The translations under genes and the position numbers were made by a program. A stretch of DNA of 33,961 nt from Clostridium sp. CAG:567. Lineage in GTDB: Bacteria; Bacillota; Clostridia; TANB77; CAG-508. Of this stretch, positions 7,273 through 15,251 are shown piece after piece (position 1 is the stretch's first letter; each line of letters starts with the position of its first letter). Under the pieces are notes generated by a model, which saw only the letters and a program-made list of their open reading frames with translations, had not been told where the DNA came from and did not search any database. The DNA lies in contig FR902206.1 in the NCBI GenBank assembly GCA_000437855.1, forward strand, positions 76,371 to 110,331. The letters run 5' to 3'.

Positions 7273-7905
7273 ATGAATATAGGAATAGACATAGATGATA
7301 CAATATCAAACTCATTTGAAAGTGTATTTACAAATGCACAAAAGTCAGACATAGAATTTGGAAATAGTGGGGACCCAAAACAATATGGTAAAATAGCAGA
7401 CCATAATTATATAGAAACAATGTATCCTGACTGGTCAAAAGAGCAAACAGATTTATTTTGGGAGAGATATTTTATAGATATGCTAACAATAGCAACACCA
7501 AAAGATGAAGTGGCAGAGATTCTAAAAAAGTTAAAACAAGAAGGAAATAATATAATAATAATAACTTCAAGATATGAATTTGAAGAAGATAGTCATTTAG
7601 TACAAAACTATACTCAAAAATGGCTTGAAAAAAACAATATAGTATATGATAAACTTGTAATGAATGCACAGAATAAATTAAATGCTTCAAAAGAAAATGA
7701 TGTTGAGATGTTTATTGATGATAGTGTTGCACACTGCAGAAATGTACAAAGCGGTGGAATAATTACATTTTTATATACTTCTACCTGTAATCAAGCTGTG
7801 GAAGCAAATGATTTGCAGAGAGTATATTCATGGCCACAAATTTATGATAAATATAAAAAAATAAGGCAAAATAGTTGTAAAATTCCAACAAAATTGATAT
7901 ACTAA
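7273..7905 (+). CDS. HAD-superfamily 5'(3')-deoxyribonucleotidase-like protein
   Basis: A 210-residue soluble HAD-family phosphohydrolase. The N-terminus holds motif I, GIDIDDT, with the nucleophile D6 and general acid D8. A Thr/Ser motif II is seen in IIITSRYE and the acidic motif IV in MFIDDS. This arrangement, without a large cap insertion, fits the NT5C/YqfW-like group that removes phosphate from deoxynucleoside monophosphates. The substrate is not shown by the sequence, so nucleotidase is a family-level call. The start is an ATG after AAGGAG. It has its own promoter and may be co-transcribed with the Asp23-family gene 47 bases downstream. No terminator is obvious between them. Confidence 0.75.
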   Translation: MNIGIDIDDTISNSFESVFTNAQKSDIEFGNSGDPKQYGKIADHNYIETMYPDWSKEQTDLFWERYFIDMLTIATPKDEVAEILKKLKQEGNNIIIITSRYEFEEDSHLVQNYTQKWLEKNNIVYDKLVMNAQNKLNASKENDVEMFIDDSVAHCRNVQSGGIITFLYTSTCNQAVEANDLQRVYSWPQIYDKYKKIRQNSCKIPTKLIY

Positions 7906-7952
7906 TATATATCTAAAGATATAATAATTCTTGAGAAAAAGGAGGTTTCTTT

Positions 7953-8396
7953 ATGGAAGAAGAAAATAAAGAAGTAAAAGAGGTTGAAAAGGTTATTGAA
8001 AATAATGGGGAAGTAGCATTAGAAAATAATACAAATATAAAAATTTCAGATGATGTTGTTTCAGTAATTGCTGGAGTAGCAGTATCTGAGGTGCCAGGAG
8101 TAGCTCAAATGTCAGGAGGATTTGCAGGAGGAATATCAGAAGTACTTAGTGGTAAAAAGAATTTATCAAAGGGAATAAAAGTAGAAACAGGAGAAAAAGA
8201 AACAAAAATAGATGTAAACATTATAGTGGAATATGGAGTAAGAATTCCTGATGTTGCCTTTGAAATTCAAAATAAAGTAAAAAAAGCAGTTGAAAGTATG
8301 ACAGGATTAAAAGTAGTTGAAGTTAATGTCCACATTCAAGGAGTTAGTACAGAAAACATGGGAGTGGAAAACGACAAAGAAGAAGATAAAGAATAA
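7953..8396 (+). CDS. Asp23/Gls24 family envelope stress protein
   Basis: Cytoplasmic protein of the Asp23 family, 147 residues. After an acidic low-complexity N-terminus (about 1-28, rich in Glu/Val/Lys) comes the conserved Asp23 domain. Recognisable pieces are ISDDVVSVIAGVAVSEVPGV, a glycine-rich turn, IDVNIIVEYGVRIPDVAFEI and the C-terminal VVEVNVHIQGV. Family members bind to the membrane anchor AmaP and form a membrane-associated layer under cell-envelope stress. An amaP gene lies just downstream, beyond a hairpin, which supports this role. The ATG has a near-perfect AAAGGAGG site. YqhY is the Bacillus relative found in similar nusB/xse neighbourhoods, but I do not assign the symbol. Confidence 0.92.
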   Translation: MEEENKEVKEVEKVIENNGEVALENNTNIKISDDVVSVIAGVAVSEVPGVAQMSGGFAGGISEVLSGKKNLSKGIKVETGEKETKIDVNIIVEYGVRIPDVAFEIQNKVKKAVESMTGLKVVEVNVHIQGVSTENMGVENDKEEDKE

Positions 8397-8404
8397 TAAA
8401 AAAG

Positions 8405-8438
8405 ATTAGGCACAATAATTTTTTACTGTGCCTAATTT
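8405..8438 (+). terminator. Hairpin between the asp23-like gene and amaP
   Basis: ATTAGGCACA (8405-8414) and TGTGCCTAAT (8427-8436) form a 10-bp stem. The tail is only TTTAAA, so it may be a partial terminator or an mRNA-processing or stability element rather than a full stop. Confidence 0.6.
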
Positions 8439-8492
8439 AAAGTTTAAAACATAAAATATGCTTTAAAATAAGTAAGAAAGGATGAAATAAAA

Positions 8493-9050
8493 ATGAAGAT
8501 CTTAGATAGAATAGGACTGGCCTTGTTTTCGAGTCTAATACTTATATTATCAATAATTACATGTTTAGTAATATTTGGCTGGTTAAATGTAGAATTAGTA
8601 CATAGTATAATTGTAAATATACTTCAAGATGAAGTAGTTTCTAATATTATATTAGCATTAAGTGTAATGTTTATTTTATTAGCTATCAAATGTATATTTT
8701 TTGATTCAACTTCAAAGCAAGAAATGGATTATAAAAATGGTATATTGTTAGAAAATTCAGACGGAAAATTATTAATCACAAAAGATACAATTGAAAATCT
8801 TGTAAATAGTGTAGTAAAAGGTTTTGAAAGTGCCGAGAATGTAACAACAAGAGTGGAATTAGATAAAGAAAATAATGTAACAGTATTTGTAAACTTGAGT
8901 GTTAAAGAAAATGCAATAATAAAAGAGCTTTCAACTAATCTACAAACCAAGATTAAAACAACAATAAAAAATACTTCTGACTTAGAAGTAAAAGAAGTTA
9001 ATATAAAAGTAAAAGATATTGAACCTGTAAAACCAGCAGTTCAGGAATAA
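8493..9050 (+). CDS. amaP: AmaP, Asp23 membrane anchor
   Basis: Membrane anchor for Asp23-family proteins, 185 residues. Two hydrophobic segments (about 9-30 and 47-68) are followed by a soluble domain. That domain has the pattern GILLENSDGKLLITKDTIE and a beta-rich tail with VTVFVNLSVKENA, which is related to the Asp23 fold. AmaP recruits Asp23 to the inner face of the membrane. It is followed closely by a DUF2273 gene and preceded by the Asp23-family gene, the usual partner set. The ATG follows AGAAAGGATG with adequate spacing. The gene heads a run of close genes going on to fhs. Confidence 0.9.
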   Translation: MKILDRIGLALFSSLILILSIITCLVIFGWLNVELVHSIIVNILQDEVVSNIILALSVMFILLAIKCIFFDSTSKQEMDYKNGILLENSDGKLLITKDTIENLVNSVVKGFESAENVTTRVELDKENNVTVFVNLSVKENAIIKELSTNLQTKIKTTIKNTSDLEVKEVNIKVKDIEPVKPAVQE

Positions 9051-9070
9051 AATTGAAAGGAGCGAAACAA

Positions 9071-9286
9071 ATGGAAAATTTCAGAATGTTTTGTGACAAA
9101 TATGGCGGTGGTATTGTTGGCGGGTTAGTAGGTATAGCCTTGGCAATCTTACTATTTTGTACAAATTTATATAAAATTTTACTTATAATGGCATTAATAC
9201 TTATATGTATATGGGCAGGAAATTACTATCAAAAAAATAAAGAGAGAGTAAAAGATAAGATAAAAAATTTTATAGATAAGTTATAA
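9071..9286 (+). CDS. DUF2273 small membrane protein
   Basis: A 71-residue protein with two hydrophobic segments (about 13-32 and 36-52) and a basic C-terminal tail. The glycine-rich start GGGIVGGLVG and the overall pattern match the DUF2273 family, which is usually encoded with amaP and Asp23-like genes and is thought to belong to that envelope module. A TTG codon lies 18 bases upstream in frame, but the AAAGGAG ribosome site sits between it and this ATG, so I use the ATG. Its function in the module is unknown. Confidence 0.85.
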   Translation: MENFRMFCDKYGGGIVGGLVGIALAILLFCTNLYKILLIMALILICIWAGNYYQKNKERVKDKIKNFIDKL

Positions 9287-9304
9287 AAAGGGAGTAACAA
9301 ATAC

Positions 9305-9733
9305 ATGACTAGAACAGAAACAAGAGAACTTACTTTTGAATTACTATATAGCTTAGAAATTCAAAAAAATGAAAAAAGTGAATACAGTGAGCAAATTGAA
9401 ATGTTTTTGAATGAACAAGAAATTAATCAAGAAAAAGCAAAAACATATATAAATCAAACAATACTTGGTATTAATGAAAATGAAGAAGAAATATTAAAAT
9501 TAATATCTCAAAATTTGAAAGAAAAATGGGATATTTCAAGAATTTCAAAAGTTAATACAGCATTATTAAAATTAGCTACTTATGAAATAGTGTATGCGAA
9601 ATTACCATATAAAGTTGTAGTAAATGAAGTTGTTGAAATTGCTAAAAAGTATGGAGACGAAAATTCACCATCTTTTATAAATGGAATTCTAGCTAATATT
9701 ATAAAACAGACAGGAATAACAAATGAGGAGTAG
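9305..9733 (+). CDS. nusB: Transcription antitermination factor NusB
   Basis: All-helical RNA-binding protein, 142 residues, that binds boxA RNA together with ribosomal protein S10 in antitermination of rRNA operons. The family pattern is clear: the start TRTETRELTFELLYSLE, then WDISRISKVNTALLKLATYE and the end part KVVVNEVVEIAKKYGDENSPSFINGILANI. It lies 18 bases after the DUF2273 gene, with a GGGAG site, and ends 2 bases before xseA. This nusB-xseA order is common in Firmicutes. Confidence 0.96.
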   Translation: MTRTETRELTFELLYSLEIQKNEKSEYSEQIEMFLNEQEINQEKAKTYINQTILGINENEEEILKLISQNLKEKWDISRISKVNTALLKLATYEIVYAKLPYKVVVNEVVEIAKKYGDENSPSFINGILANIIKQTGITNEE

Positions 9734-9735
9734 GT

Positions 9736-10926
9736 ATGATATATAATCCAATAAGTGTAAGCGAATTAAATAAATATATAAAAGATAAATTTGAAGATGA
9801 TGAGTATTTTACTAATGTTTTAGTAGAAGGAGAAATCTCAAATCTAAAAAATCATTACACTGGTCATATATATTTTACTCTAAAGGATGAAAAATCTTTA
9901 ATAAAATCAATAATGTTTAAAACATATACAGCACATTTAGATTTTGTTCCACAAGATGGAATGAAGGTAATGATACTTGGAAGTGTATCTGTTTTTGAAA
10001 GAGATGGTACATATCAATTATATGCTAAAGCTATAAAGCAACTTGGAAAAATGGGTGACTTGAGAGCAGAGTATGAAGAACTAAAAGCAAAGCTTGAAAA
10101 AGAAGGACTATTTGATCAGAATTATAAAAAAGCAATACCAATGATGCCAGAAACAATTGGTGTACTTACTTCAAATACAGGAGCGGTAATACGAGATATT
10201 ATCAATGTATCTACCAGAAGAAATCCAAATGTGCATATTAGGTTGTTACCAGTACCAGTCCAAGGAAGCGGAGCAGCACAAAAAATTGCTAAAGGTATTG
10301 AATTTATGAATAAACATAAATTAGCAGATGTAATTATTGTAGCTAGAGGTGGAGGTTCACTTGAAGATTTATGGCCATTTAATGAAGAAATTGTTGCACG
10401 AGCAATATATAATTCAGAATTACCAGTTATTTCTGCTGTTGGACACGAAACAGATTTTACAATATCAGACTTTGTTGCAGACCTAAGAGCGCCAACGCCA
10501 TCAGCAGCAGCTGAACTTGCAGTACCGGATGTTGCAGAATTAAAAATGAAAATTAAAAATTACCAACGAAGGTATGAACAAGCTTTAATAAGAAAATTGC
10601 AGTTAATTAAGCTTAGATATGAAAAATGTATGACTAGAAAAGCATTTACTGGAATTTTACAAAAAGTAAATGAACAGTATATGGTAATTGATATGAAAGT
10701 AAAATCAATGCAACACAGTGTGAAAAGTAAATTGCAAAATGACAAGTCTATAACTCAAAATCTAATATTAAAGTTAGATTCACTAAGTCCACTAAAAACA
10801 TTAGCAAGAGGATATGGAATAATTTTAAAAGATGGAATTGTTATAAAAAGCAAAAACATGCTAAGAAAAGAAGACGAAATATCTATTAGAATGCAAGATG
10901 GAGAAACAAAAGCAAAAATTATATAG
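9736..10926 (+). CDS. xseA: Exodeoxyribonuclease VII large subunit
   Basis: Large, catalytic subunit of exonuclease VII, which degrades single-stranded DNA from both ends. The 396-residue protein has an N-terminal OB-fold (about 5-100, starting YNPISVSELNKYIK, with GEISNLKNHYTGHIYFTLKD), then the catalytic domain with the conserved segments IARGGGSLEDLWPFNEE and GHETDFTISDFVADLRAPTP. A coiled helical C-terminal part and a final small beta module, RGYGIILKDG, complete it. It follows nusB by 2 bases and probably depends on translational coupling. The small subunit XseB is encoded nearby, with one unrelated-looking gene inserted between them. Confidence 0.97.
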   Translation: MIYNPISVSELNKYIKDKFEDDEYFTNVLVEGEISNLKNHYTGHIYFTLKDEKSLIKSIMFKTYTAHLDFVPQDGMKVMILGSVSVFERDGTYQLYAKAIKQLGKMGDLRAEYEELKAKLEKEGLFDQNYKKAIPMMPETIGVLTSNTGAVIRDIINVSTRRNPNVHIRLLPVPVQGSGAAQKIAKGIEFMNKHKLADVIIVARGGGSLEDLWPFNEEIVARAIYNSELPVISAVGHETDFTISDFVADLRAPTPSAAAELAVPDVAELKMKIKNYQRRYEQALIRKLQLIKLRYEKCMTRKAFTGILQKVNEQYMVIDMKVKSMQHSVKSKLQNDKSITQNLILKLDSLSPLKTLARGYGIILKDGIVIKSKNMLRKEDEISIRMQDGETKAKII

Positions 10927-10940
10927 GTAAGGAGAAAAAA

Positions 10941-11417
10941 ATGAAAAAAACAACCAAAAACATAGTAATTGCAATAGTAATTACAATAATATTATTTGCT
11001 TTAATATGTGTAGTATACCAACAATTTAGAAAACAGCCAATAGAGCAAGATAAACTAGGCGTTGGAGAAGTGTTACCTGATGCTAATAATGGATTAGATG
11101 ATATGCTAGATAATATATTAGATAGCAATATTGAGTCTAATGAAGAAAAAAATAATGATTCTGAGAATAATAGTATTGCAGTAGCAGGCAAAGAAACAGT
11201 TGCAGACGAAAATGCAATGACACCAAAAGAAGCAAAAGCAATCAGTCTTGTTAAGGATAAATGGACAGAAAAATTTGGAAATACAGATGGTATTGATTTT
11301 AATATAAGCATTCAAAATGATGGCAAATATTTGGTAACAGTTTATGATACAAAAACAACTCAGACTATAAGTGGATATATTGTGGATGTTACCACAGGAA
11401 TTATAAATGAAAAATAG
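10941..11417 (+). CDS. Single-pass membrane protein of unknown function between xseA and xseB
   Basis: I do not recognise this 158-residue protein. It has a short basic N-terminus, one strong hydrophobic helix (about 8-27) and then a hydrophilic, acidic and Asn-rich linker (about 30-92). A compact C-terminal domain (about 93-158) starts MTPKEAKAISLVKDKW and ends TISGYIVDVTTGIINEK. There is no lipobox cysteine, so it should be anchored by the helix with the C-terminal domain outside. The end part faintly recalls PepSY-like modules, in which a strand-rich unit closes with a V-D-x-x-T-G motif; that likeness is weak. It has a good ribosome site and sits 14 bases after xseA and 9 before xseB, so it is part of the operon. 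Confidence 0.75.
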   Translation: MKKTTKNIVIAIVITIILFALICVVYQQFRKQPIEQDKLGVGEVLPDANNGLDDMLDNILDSNIESNEEKNNDSENNSIAVAGKETVADENAMTPKEAKAISLVKDKWTEKFGNTDGIDFNISIQNDGKYLVTVYDTKTTQTISGYIVDVTTGIINEK

Positions 11418-11426
11418 GAGTATATT

Positions 11427-11657
11427 ATGGAGAAAAAAGGTAGTTTCGAAGAAACTATAAAAGAATTAGAAAAAATAGCAACTGAATTAGAAAATGGAGA
11501 TTTATCATTAGAAGATTCAGTTTCAAAATTTGAAGAAGGAATGAAACTTTCAAAACAATGTAATGATTTGCTAGAAAATGCTGAAAAAAGAATTACTATT
11601 TTGTTAAAAGATGGAGAAGAAACAAAAGAAGAAAGTTTTGTACAAGAAGAGGAATAG
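11427..11657 (+). CDS. xseB: Exodeoxyribonuclease VII small subunit
   Basis: Small helical subunit of exonuclease VII, 76 residues, which binds XseA in several copies. The family pattern is clear: SFEETIKELEKIATELENGDLSLEDSV, given here as SFEETIKELEKIATELE and then NGDLSLEDSVSKFEEGMKLS. An acidic tail finishes it. The start ATG follows an AGGAG site. It ends 3 bases before the next gene. Its partner xseA is one gene upstream. Confidence 0.95.
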   Translation: MEKKGSFEETIKELEKIATELENGDLSLEDSVSKFEEGMKLSKQCNDLLENAEKRITILLKDGEETKEESFVQEEE

Positions 11658-11660
11658 AAG

Positions 11661-12104
11661 ATGCAGGGGATTTTTAATTTTTTTAAAGAATATAAGTATA
11701 TAATTGTACCATTTATGGTATGGTTTGGAATACAATTATTTAAATTTATTTATGATTTAATAAAGACTAAAAAGTTTAATTTTAAAAAATTAATGCAAGC
11801 AGGAGGAATGCCAAGCTCACATTCTGGAGTTGTAGTATCATTAACTACAATGATAGGAAAAAATGTTGGAATTAATTCACCTTTATTTGCTGTGTCATTA
11901 ATTTTTTCATTTATTGTAATGTATGATGCAGCTGGAGTTAGAAGAGCTGCTGGAAAACAGGCAAAATTGTTAAATAAAATAGTTGAAACGCCTGGACTAA
12001 CAGGCCTACAAGTTTCTGAGAAGTTAGTTGAGGTATTAGGACATACTCCGGTTCAAGTTATTGTGGGAGCAACTATTGGAGTTATTATAGGATTATTATT
12101 TTAA
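11661..12104 (+). CDS. Divergent PAP2 / DUF212 (YuiD-like) membrane protein
   Basis: A 147-residue integral membrane protein of the DUF212 family, a distant branch of the acid phosphatase/vanadium haloperoxidase (PAP2) group. It carries the family signatures GGMPSSHSG (about 49-57) and MYDAAGVRRAAGKQA. Hydrophobic segments lie near 12-30, 58-75, 76-96 and 128-147. The motifs resemble parts of the PAP2 active site, but no substrate is established for this family. It follows xseB by 3 bases and precedes fhs; the link appears to be co-transcription rather than shared function. Confidence 0.88.
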   Translation: MQGIFNFFKEYKYIIVPFMVWFGIQLFKFIYDLIKTKKFNFKKLMQAGGMPSSHSGVVVSLTTMIGKNVGINSPLFAVSLIFSFIVMYDAAGVRRAAGKQAKLLNKIVETPGLTGLQVSEKLVEVLGHTPVQVIVGATIGVIIGLLF

Positions 12105-12142
12105 TTTTAGTAAATAAAATATATATTAAAAGGAGAATATAG

Positions 12143-13804
12143 ATGGAAGATATTGAAATAGCAAGAAATACAAAATTAAAAAAGATAACAGAAATAGCCG
12201 AAAAATTAAACATCCAAGAAGAGCAACTAGAACAATATGGAAAATTTAAGGCAAAAATTTCTCCCGAAGTATATAAAGAATTAAAAAATAAAAAAGATGG
12301 AAAATTAATTTTAGTAACAGCTATAAACCCAACACCACTTGGAGAGGGAAAGACTACAATGGCAATAGGACTAGCTGATGGATTAAGAAAAATAGGAAAA
12401 AAAGCTGTGTTAGCACTAAGAGAGCCATCTCTTGGACCTGTGTTTGGAATAAAAGGTGGAGCAACAGGTGGAGGACATAGTCAAATAGCACCAATGGAAG
12501 ATATAAATTTACATTTTACAGGAGATATACATGCAATTACATCTGCAAATAATTTATTGTCAGCAATGATAGATAACCATATATATTTTGGAAATGAATT
12601 AGAATTTGACAGAGTTGTGTGGAAAAGATGTGTTGACTTAAACGACAGACAACTAAGAACAGTAAATACAGGATTATCACAAGAAAAAAATATAGTGCCA
12701 AGAATGGATGGATTTGATATATCTGTTGCATCTGAAATAATGGCTATCTTTTGCTTGGCAACAGATATAAATGATTTGAAAAGAAGAATTGGGAATATTA
12801 TTGTCGGATATACTAAAGACAATAAACCAATAACAGCAAAAGACTTGAAAGCAGATGGAGCAATGACAGTATTGCTAAAAGATGCTATAAACCCAAATTT
12901 AGTACAAAGTTTAGAACAAACACCTGCAATAGTTCATGGTGGACCATTTGCAAATATTGCACATGGATGCAATAGTGTAATTGCAACAAAGCTTGCTTTG
13001 AAATTAGGGGAATATGTGATTACAGAAGCTGGATTTGGTGCAGATTTAGGAGCAGAAAAATTCTTAGATATAAAATGTAGAAAAGCTAACTTAAAACCAG
13101 ATGCAGTAGTATGTGTGGCAACTATTAAAGCATTAAAATATCATGGTGGAATGCCAAAAGAAGATATAAAAAATGAAAGTGTTGAATATTTAGCAAAGGG
13201 CTTTGAAAACCTAGAAAGACATGTTGATAATTTAAAAAATAATTATGGATTAAATGTTATAGTGGCCATAAATAAATATACACATGATACTGAAAATGAA
13301 ATTAAATTTTTACAAAATAAATTACAGGAAAAAGGAATAAATTTGAGCTTAGTTGAAAGCTGGGAAAAAGGTGGAGAAGGAGCAGAAGACTTAGCACAAA
13401 AAATAGTCGATTTAGCACAAGAGCCTACAAACTTTAAATTTGCTTATGAGCTAAGTGAATCAATAGAAAGCAAGATTAAGGCAGTAGCACAAAAAATATA
13501 TGGAGCAGAAGATGTAGAATTTACAGATAAAGCTAAACAACATATTGAAGAAATTAAAAAAATGGGATATGAAAATATGCCTGTATGTATTGCAAAGACT
13601 CAATATTCTTTTTCTGATGATCCGAAAAATTTGGAATGCAAAGAACCTTTTACTATACATGTACAAGATGTTGTTTTACGAGCAGGAGCTGAATTCATAG
13701 TAGTATTAACAGGAAAAATAATGACAATGCCAGGGTTACCTAAGGTTCCATCAGCAGAGAGTATAGATTTAGATGAAAATGGAAACATTGTAGGAATATT
13801 CTAA
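12143..13804 (+). CDS. fhs: Formate--tetrahydrofolate ligase
   Basis: Joins formate to tetrahydrofolate with ATP, giving 10-formyl-THF for purine synthesis and, in acetogens, for the methyl branch of the Wood-Ljungdahl pathway. The 553-residue length is standard. The ATP-binding loop is PTPLGEGKTT near residues 63-72. Other conserved stretches include REPSLGPVFGIKGGATGGG, DINLHFTGDIHAI and the end region TGKIMTMPGLPKVPSAESID. The ATG follows AAAAGGAG. No other Wood-Ljungdahl gene is in the window, so its use in acetogenesis cannot be judged here. A hairpin after the stop may terminate the long amaP-to-fhs operon. Confidence 0.97.
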   Translation: MEDIEIARNTKLKKITEIAEKLNIQEEQLEQYGKFKAKISPEVYKELKNKKDGKLILVTAINPTPLGEGKTTMAIGLADGLRKIGKKAVLALREPSLGPVFGIKGGATGGGHSQIAPMEDINLHFTGDIHAITSANNLLSAMIDNHIYFGNELEFDRVVWKRCVDLNDRQLRTVNTGLSQEKNIVPRMDGFDISVASEIMAIFCLATDINDLKRRIGNIIVGYTKDNKPITAKDLKADGAMTVLLKDAINPNLVQSLEQTPAIVHGGPFANIAHGCNSVIATKLALKLGEYVITEAGFGADLGAEKFLDIKCRKANLKPDAVVCVATIKALKYHGGMPKEDIKNESVEYLAKGFENLERHVDNLKNNYGLNVIVAINKYTHDTENEIKFLQNKLQEKGINLSLVESWEKGGEGAEDLAQKIVDLAQEPTNFKFAYELSESIESKIKAVAQKIYGAEDVEFTDKAKQHIEEIKKMGYENMPVCIAKTQYSFSDDPKNLECKEPFTIHVQDVVLRAGAEFIVVLTGKIMTMPGLPKVPSAESIDLDENGNIVGIF

Positions 13805-13818
13805 ATTAATGTATATAA

Positions 13819-13874
13819 ACACCTAATTTGGTTAAAATAAAAATAATTAATTTTACCAAAGTAGGTGTATTTTT
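13819..13874 (+). terminator. fhs terminator overlapping the sleB translation start
   Basis: ACACCTA (13819-13825) pairs with TAGGTGT (13862-13868), TTTGGT (13827-13832) with ACCAAA (13855-13860) and AAAAT with ATTTT further in. The T-run after it ends at the base before the sleB ATG. The only visible Shine-Dalgarno sequence of sleB, AGGTG, is inside the 3' arm. Confidence 0.75.
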
Positions 13875-14561
13875 ATGTTAAAAAATAAAAAAACAATAAT
13901 ATCAATGATTATAATTGTGATGGCTTTTTCAGTATTTGTTTCATATAATGTATTTTTTAGAAACGATAAAGTAGAAGCATTATCAAAATATGGCTCAAGA
14001 GGAAGCGAAGTAACACAAATACAAACAAAGTTAAAAAGATGGGGATATTATAGCGGAAGTATAGACGGAATATATGGAACACAGACACAAAAAGCAGTAA
14101 GATGGTTTCAATCAAAAAATGGATTAACTGTAGACGGAATAGCAGGGAAAAAGACTTTAAAAGCTATGGGAATATACAATTCTTCGAATAGTAATTCTAG
14201 TTCAAGTTATTCAAGTAATTTAGATTTATTGGCTAGATTGGTTCACGGAGAAGCAAGAGGCGAACCATATTCAGGGCAAGTTGCTGTTGCAGCAGTAGTT
14301 TTAAACCGTGTAAAAAGTAGTTCGTTTCCAAATACGATAGCAGGTGTTATTTATCAGAAAGGAGCTTTTGATGTTGTGTCAGATGGGCAAATAAATATGT
14401 CTCCAGATTCGACTTCAAAAAAAGCTGCTCAAGATGCTTTGAATGGATGGGACCCTAGTTATGGTGCAATATACTATTTTAATCCAAATACCGCTACAAA
14501 TAAATGGATTTGGTCTAGGCCAATGACAATAACAATAGGTAATCATAGATTTTGCAAATAA
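13875..14561 (+). CDS. SleB-like spore cortex-lytic enzyme
   Basis: A 228-residue cell-wall hydrolase. The N-terminus is a membrane/signal helix (about 9-27). A peptidoglycan-binding domain of the PG_binding_1 type follows (about 38-95, with SRGSEVTQIQTKLKRWGYY and GIYGTQTQKAVRWFQ), then a Ser/Asn-rich linker and a Hydrolase_2 domain (about 115-228). The hydrolase has LARLVHGEARGEPYSGQVAV, whose glutamate in HGEARGE is the likely catalytic acid, and ends in NHRFCK. This architecture is that of SleB, a lytic transglycosylase acting on spore cortex during germination; a vegetative paralogue is possible. The gene has an odd start region: its ribosome site lies in the 3' arm of a terminator-like hairpin. 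No clear forespore promoter was found. Confidence 0.88.
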   Translation: MLKNKKTIISMIIIVMAFSVFVSYNVFFRNDKVEALSKYGSRGSEVTQIQTKLKRWGYYSGSIDGIYGTQTQKAVRWFQSKNGLTVDGIAGKKTLKAMGIYNSSNSNSSSSYSSNLDLLARLVHGEARGEPYSGQVAVAAVVLNRVKSSSFPNTIAGVIYQKGAFDVVSDGQINMSPDSTSKKAAQDALNGWDPSYGAIYYFNPNTATNKWIWSRPMTITIGNHRFCK

Positions 14562-14601
14562 AAAAGTATGCCAATATTTTTGTATTGGCATACTTTTTTT
14601 A
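14560..14601. terminator. Bidirectional terminator between sleB and the FxLYD-like gene
   Basis: A 17-bp perfect inverted repeat (14560-14576 and 14583-14599) with a 6-nt loop. A-runs and T-runs flank it on both sides, serving two convergent genes. It overlaps the stop codons of both. Confidence 0.92.
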
Positions 14602-15078
14602 TTTTTCTTTAATTATAAAATTCTTAGCATTTACTATATCTGCGGTTGCTAAAACAGTAAGTTGTTTTGTTTCACCAGGTTCTAAATCAGTTAAAATTGT
14701 ATCAAGAGTTGCTATTTCAGTATCATCGCTACCAATAATACTTAAAGTAATTATTTCTTTTTCGTGTTTTATTTCTCCAATATTTTTAACATCTGCTACT
14801 AATACACTATTTCCGTTTTGAGAAGTAAATTTAATATTAGACATTTCAACATTGTTATATGTTTTAGTTTTTGCTAAATCTTCATTATTATTTACTTTAA
14901 CATCACTTCCTATTTTTTCAAAAGAAGTAACATAATCTTCAAGTTGAGTATTATTTTCACTAGCTTTTTGTTGTTCTAATTTATTTTTATTAGAACTTTT
15001 TATACTTAAAACAACAATCATAATTAAAATTAAAAAGCCAATTACTGTAAATATGAATTTTTTTTCTATATCTGTCAT
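14599..15078 (-). CDS. Membrane-anchored FxLYD-like protein of unknown function
   Basis: A 159-residue protein with one N-terminal hydrophobic helix (about 8-25), a polar Asn/Gln/Lys-rich linker (26-70) and a C-terminal beta-rich domain (about 72-157). The domain pattern, YNNVEMSNIKFTSQNG followed by SVLVADVKNIGEIKHE and a late LEPGETKQLTV, resembles FxLYD-type extracellular domains, which are common in small Firmicutes surface proteins. No enzyme motif is present. The ATG is preceded by AGGAAGGAT. It has a recognisable promoter of its own and faces sleB across a shared terminator. The domain call is by pattern only; the function is unknown. Confidence 0.7.
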   Translation of the reverse strand: MTDIEKKFIFTVIGFLILIMIVVLSIKSSNKNKLEQQKASENNTQLEDYVTSFEKIGSDVKVNNNEDLAKTKTYNNVEMSNIKFTSQNGNSVLVADVKNIGEIKHEKEIITLSIIGSDDTEIATLDTILTDLEPGETKQLTVLATADIVNAKNFIIKEK

Positions 15079-15115
15079 TTGTATATCATCCTTCCTTAAA
15101 CATTACTTCTAATAT

Positions 15116-15144
15116 AGGCTATCACAACTTATCTTTTTAGTCAA
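15116..15144 (-). promoter_or_regulatory. Predicted promoter of the FxLYD-like gene
   Basis: On the minus strand TTGACT and TAGCCT are 17 bp apart, about 38 bases upstream of the start. The -10 is a weak match. Confidence 0.45.
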
Positions 15145-15188
15145 GAATTTAAAAGGAAATCATAACAAAAAATCGTGAAAAGTTCTCC

Positions 15189-15217
15189 TTGACAAATCTT
15201 AAGCATACTGATAATAT
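15189..15217 (+). promoter_or_regulatory. Sigma-A promoter of the yqeG operon
   Basis: TTGACA and TAATAT with a 17-bp spacer, 35 bases upstream of yqeG. It is divergent from the promoter of the minus-strand gene beside it. Confidence 0.75.
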
Positions 15218-15251
15218 TAAAAAAGAAAAATAGCTTATTTTTGGAGGCAAG

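Noticed and set aside
7907..7925. Small palindrome TATATCT...AGATATA before the Asp23-family gene
   Set aside because: Weak stem with no T-run; AT-rich DNA gives such matches often.
13810..13840. Possible sigma-G/F promoter for sleB (TGTATA ... AAAATAA)
   Set aside because: The -10 match is poor and the region is also a terminator arm; cannot be supported by sequence alone.
14552..14821. Plus-strand ORF of 89 codons opposite the FxLYD-like gene
   Set aside because: It overlaps a coding strand with a clear promoter and ribosome site; no start signal of its own.
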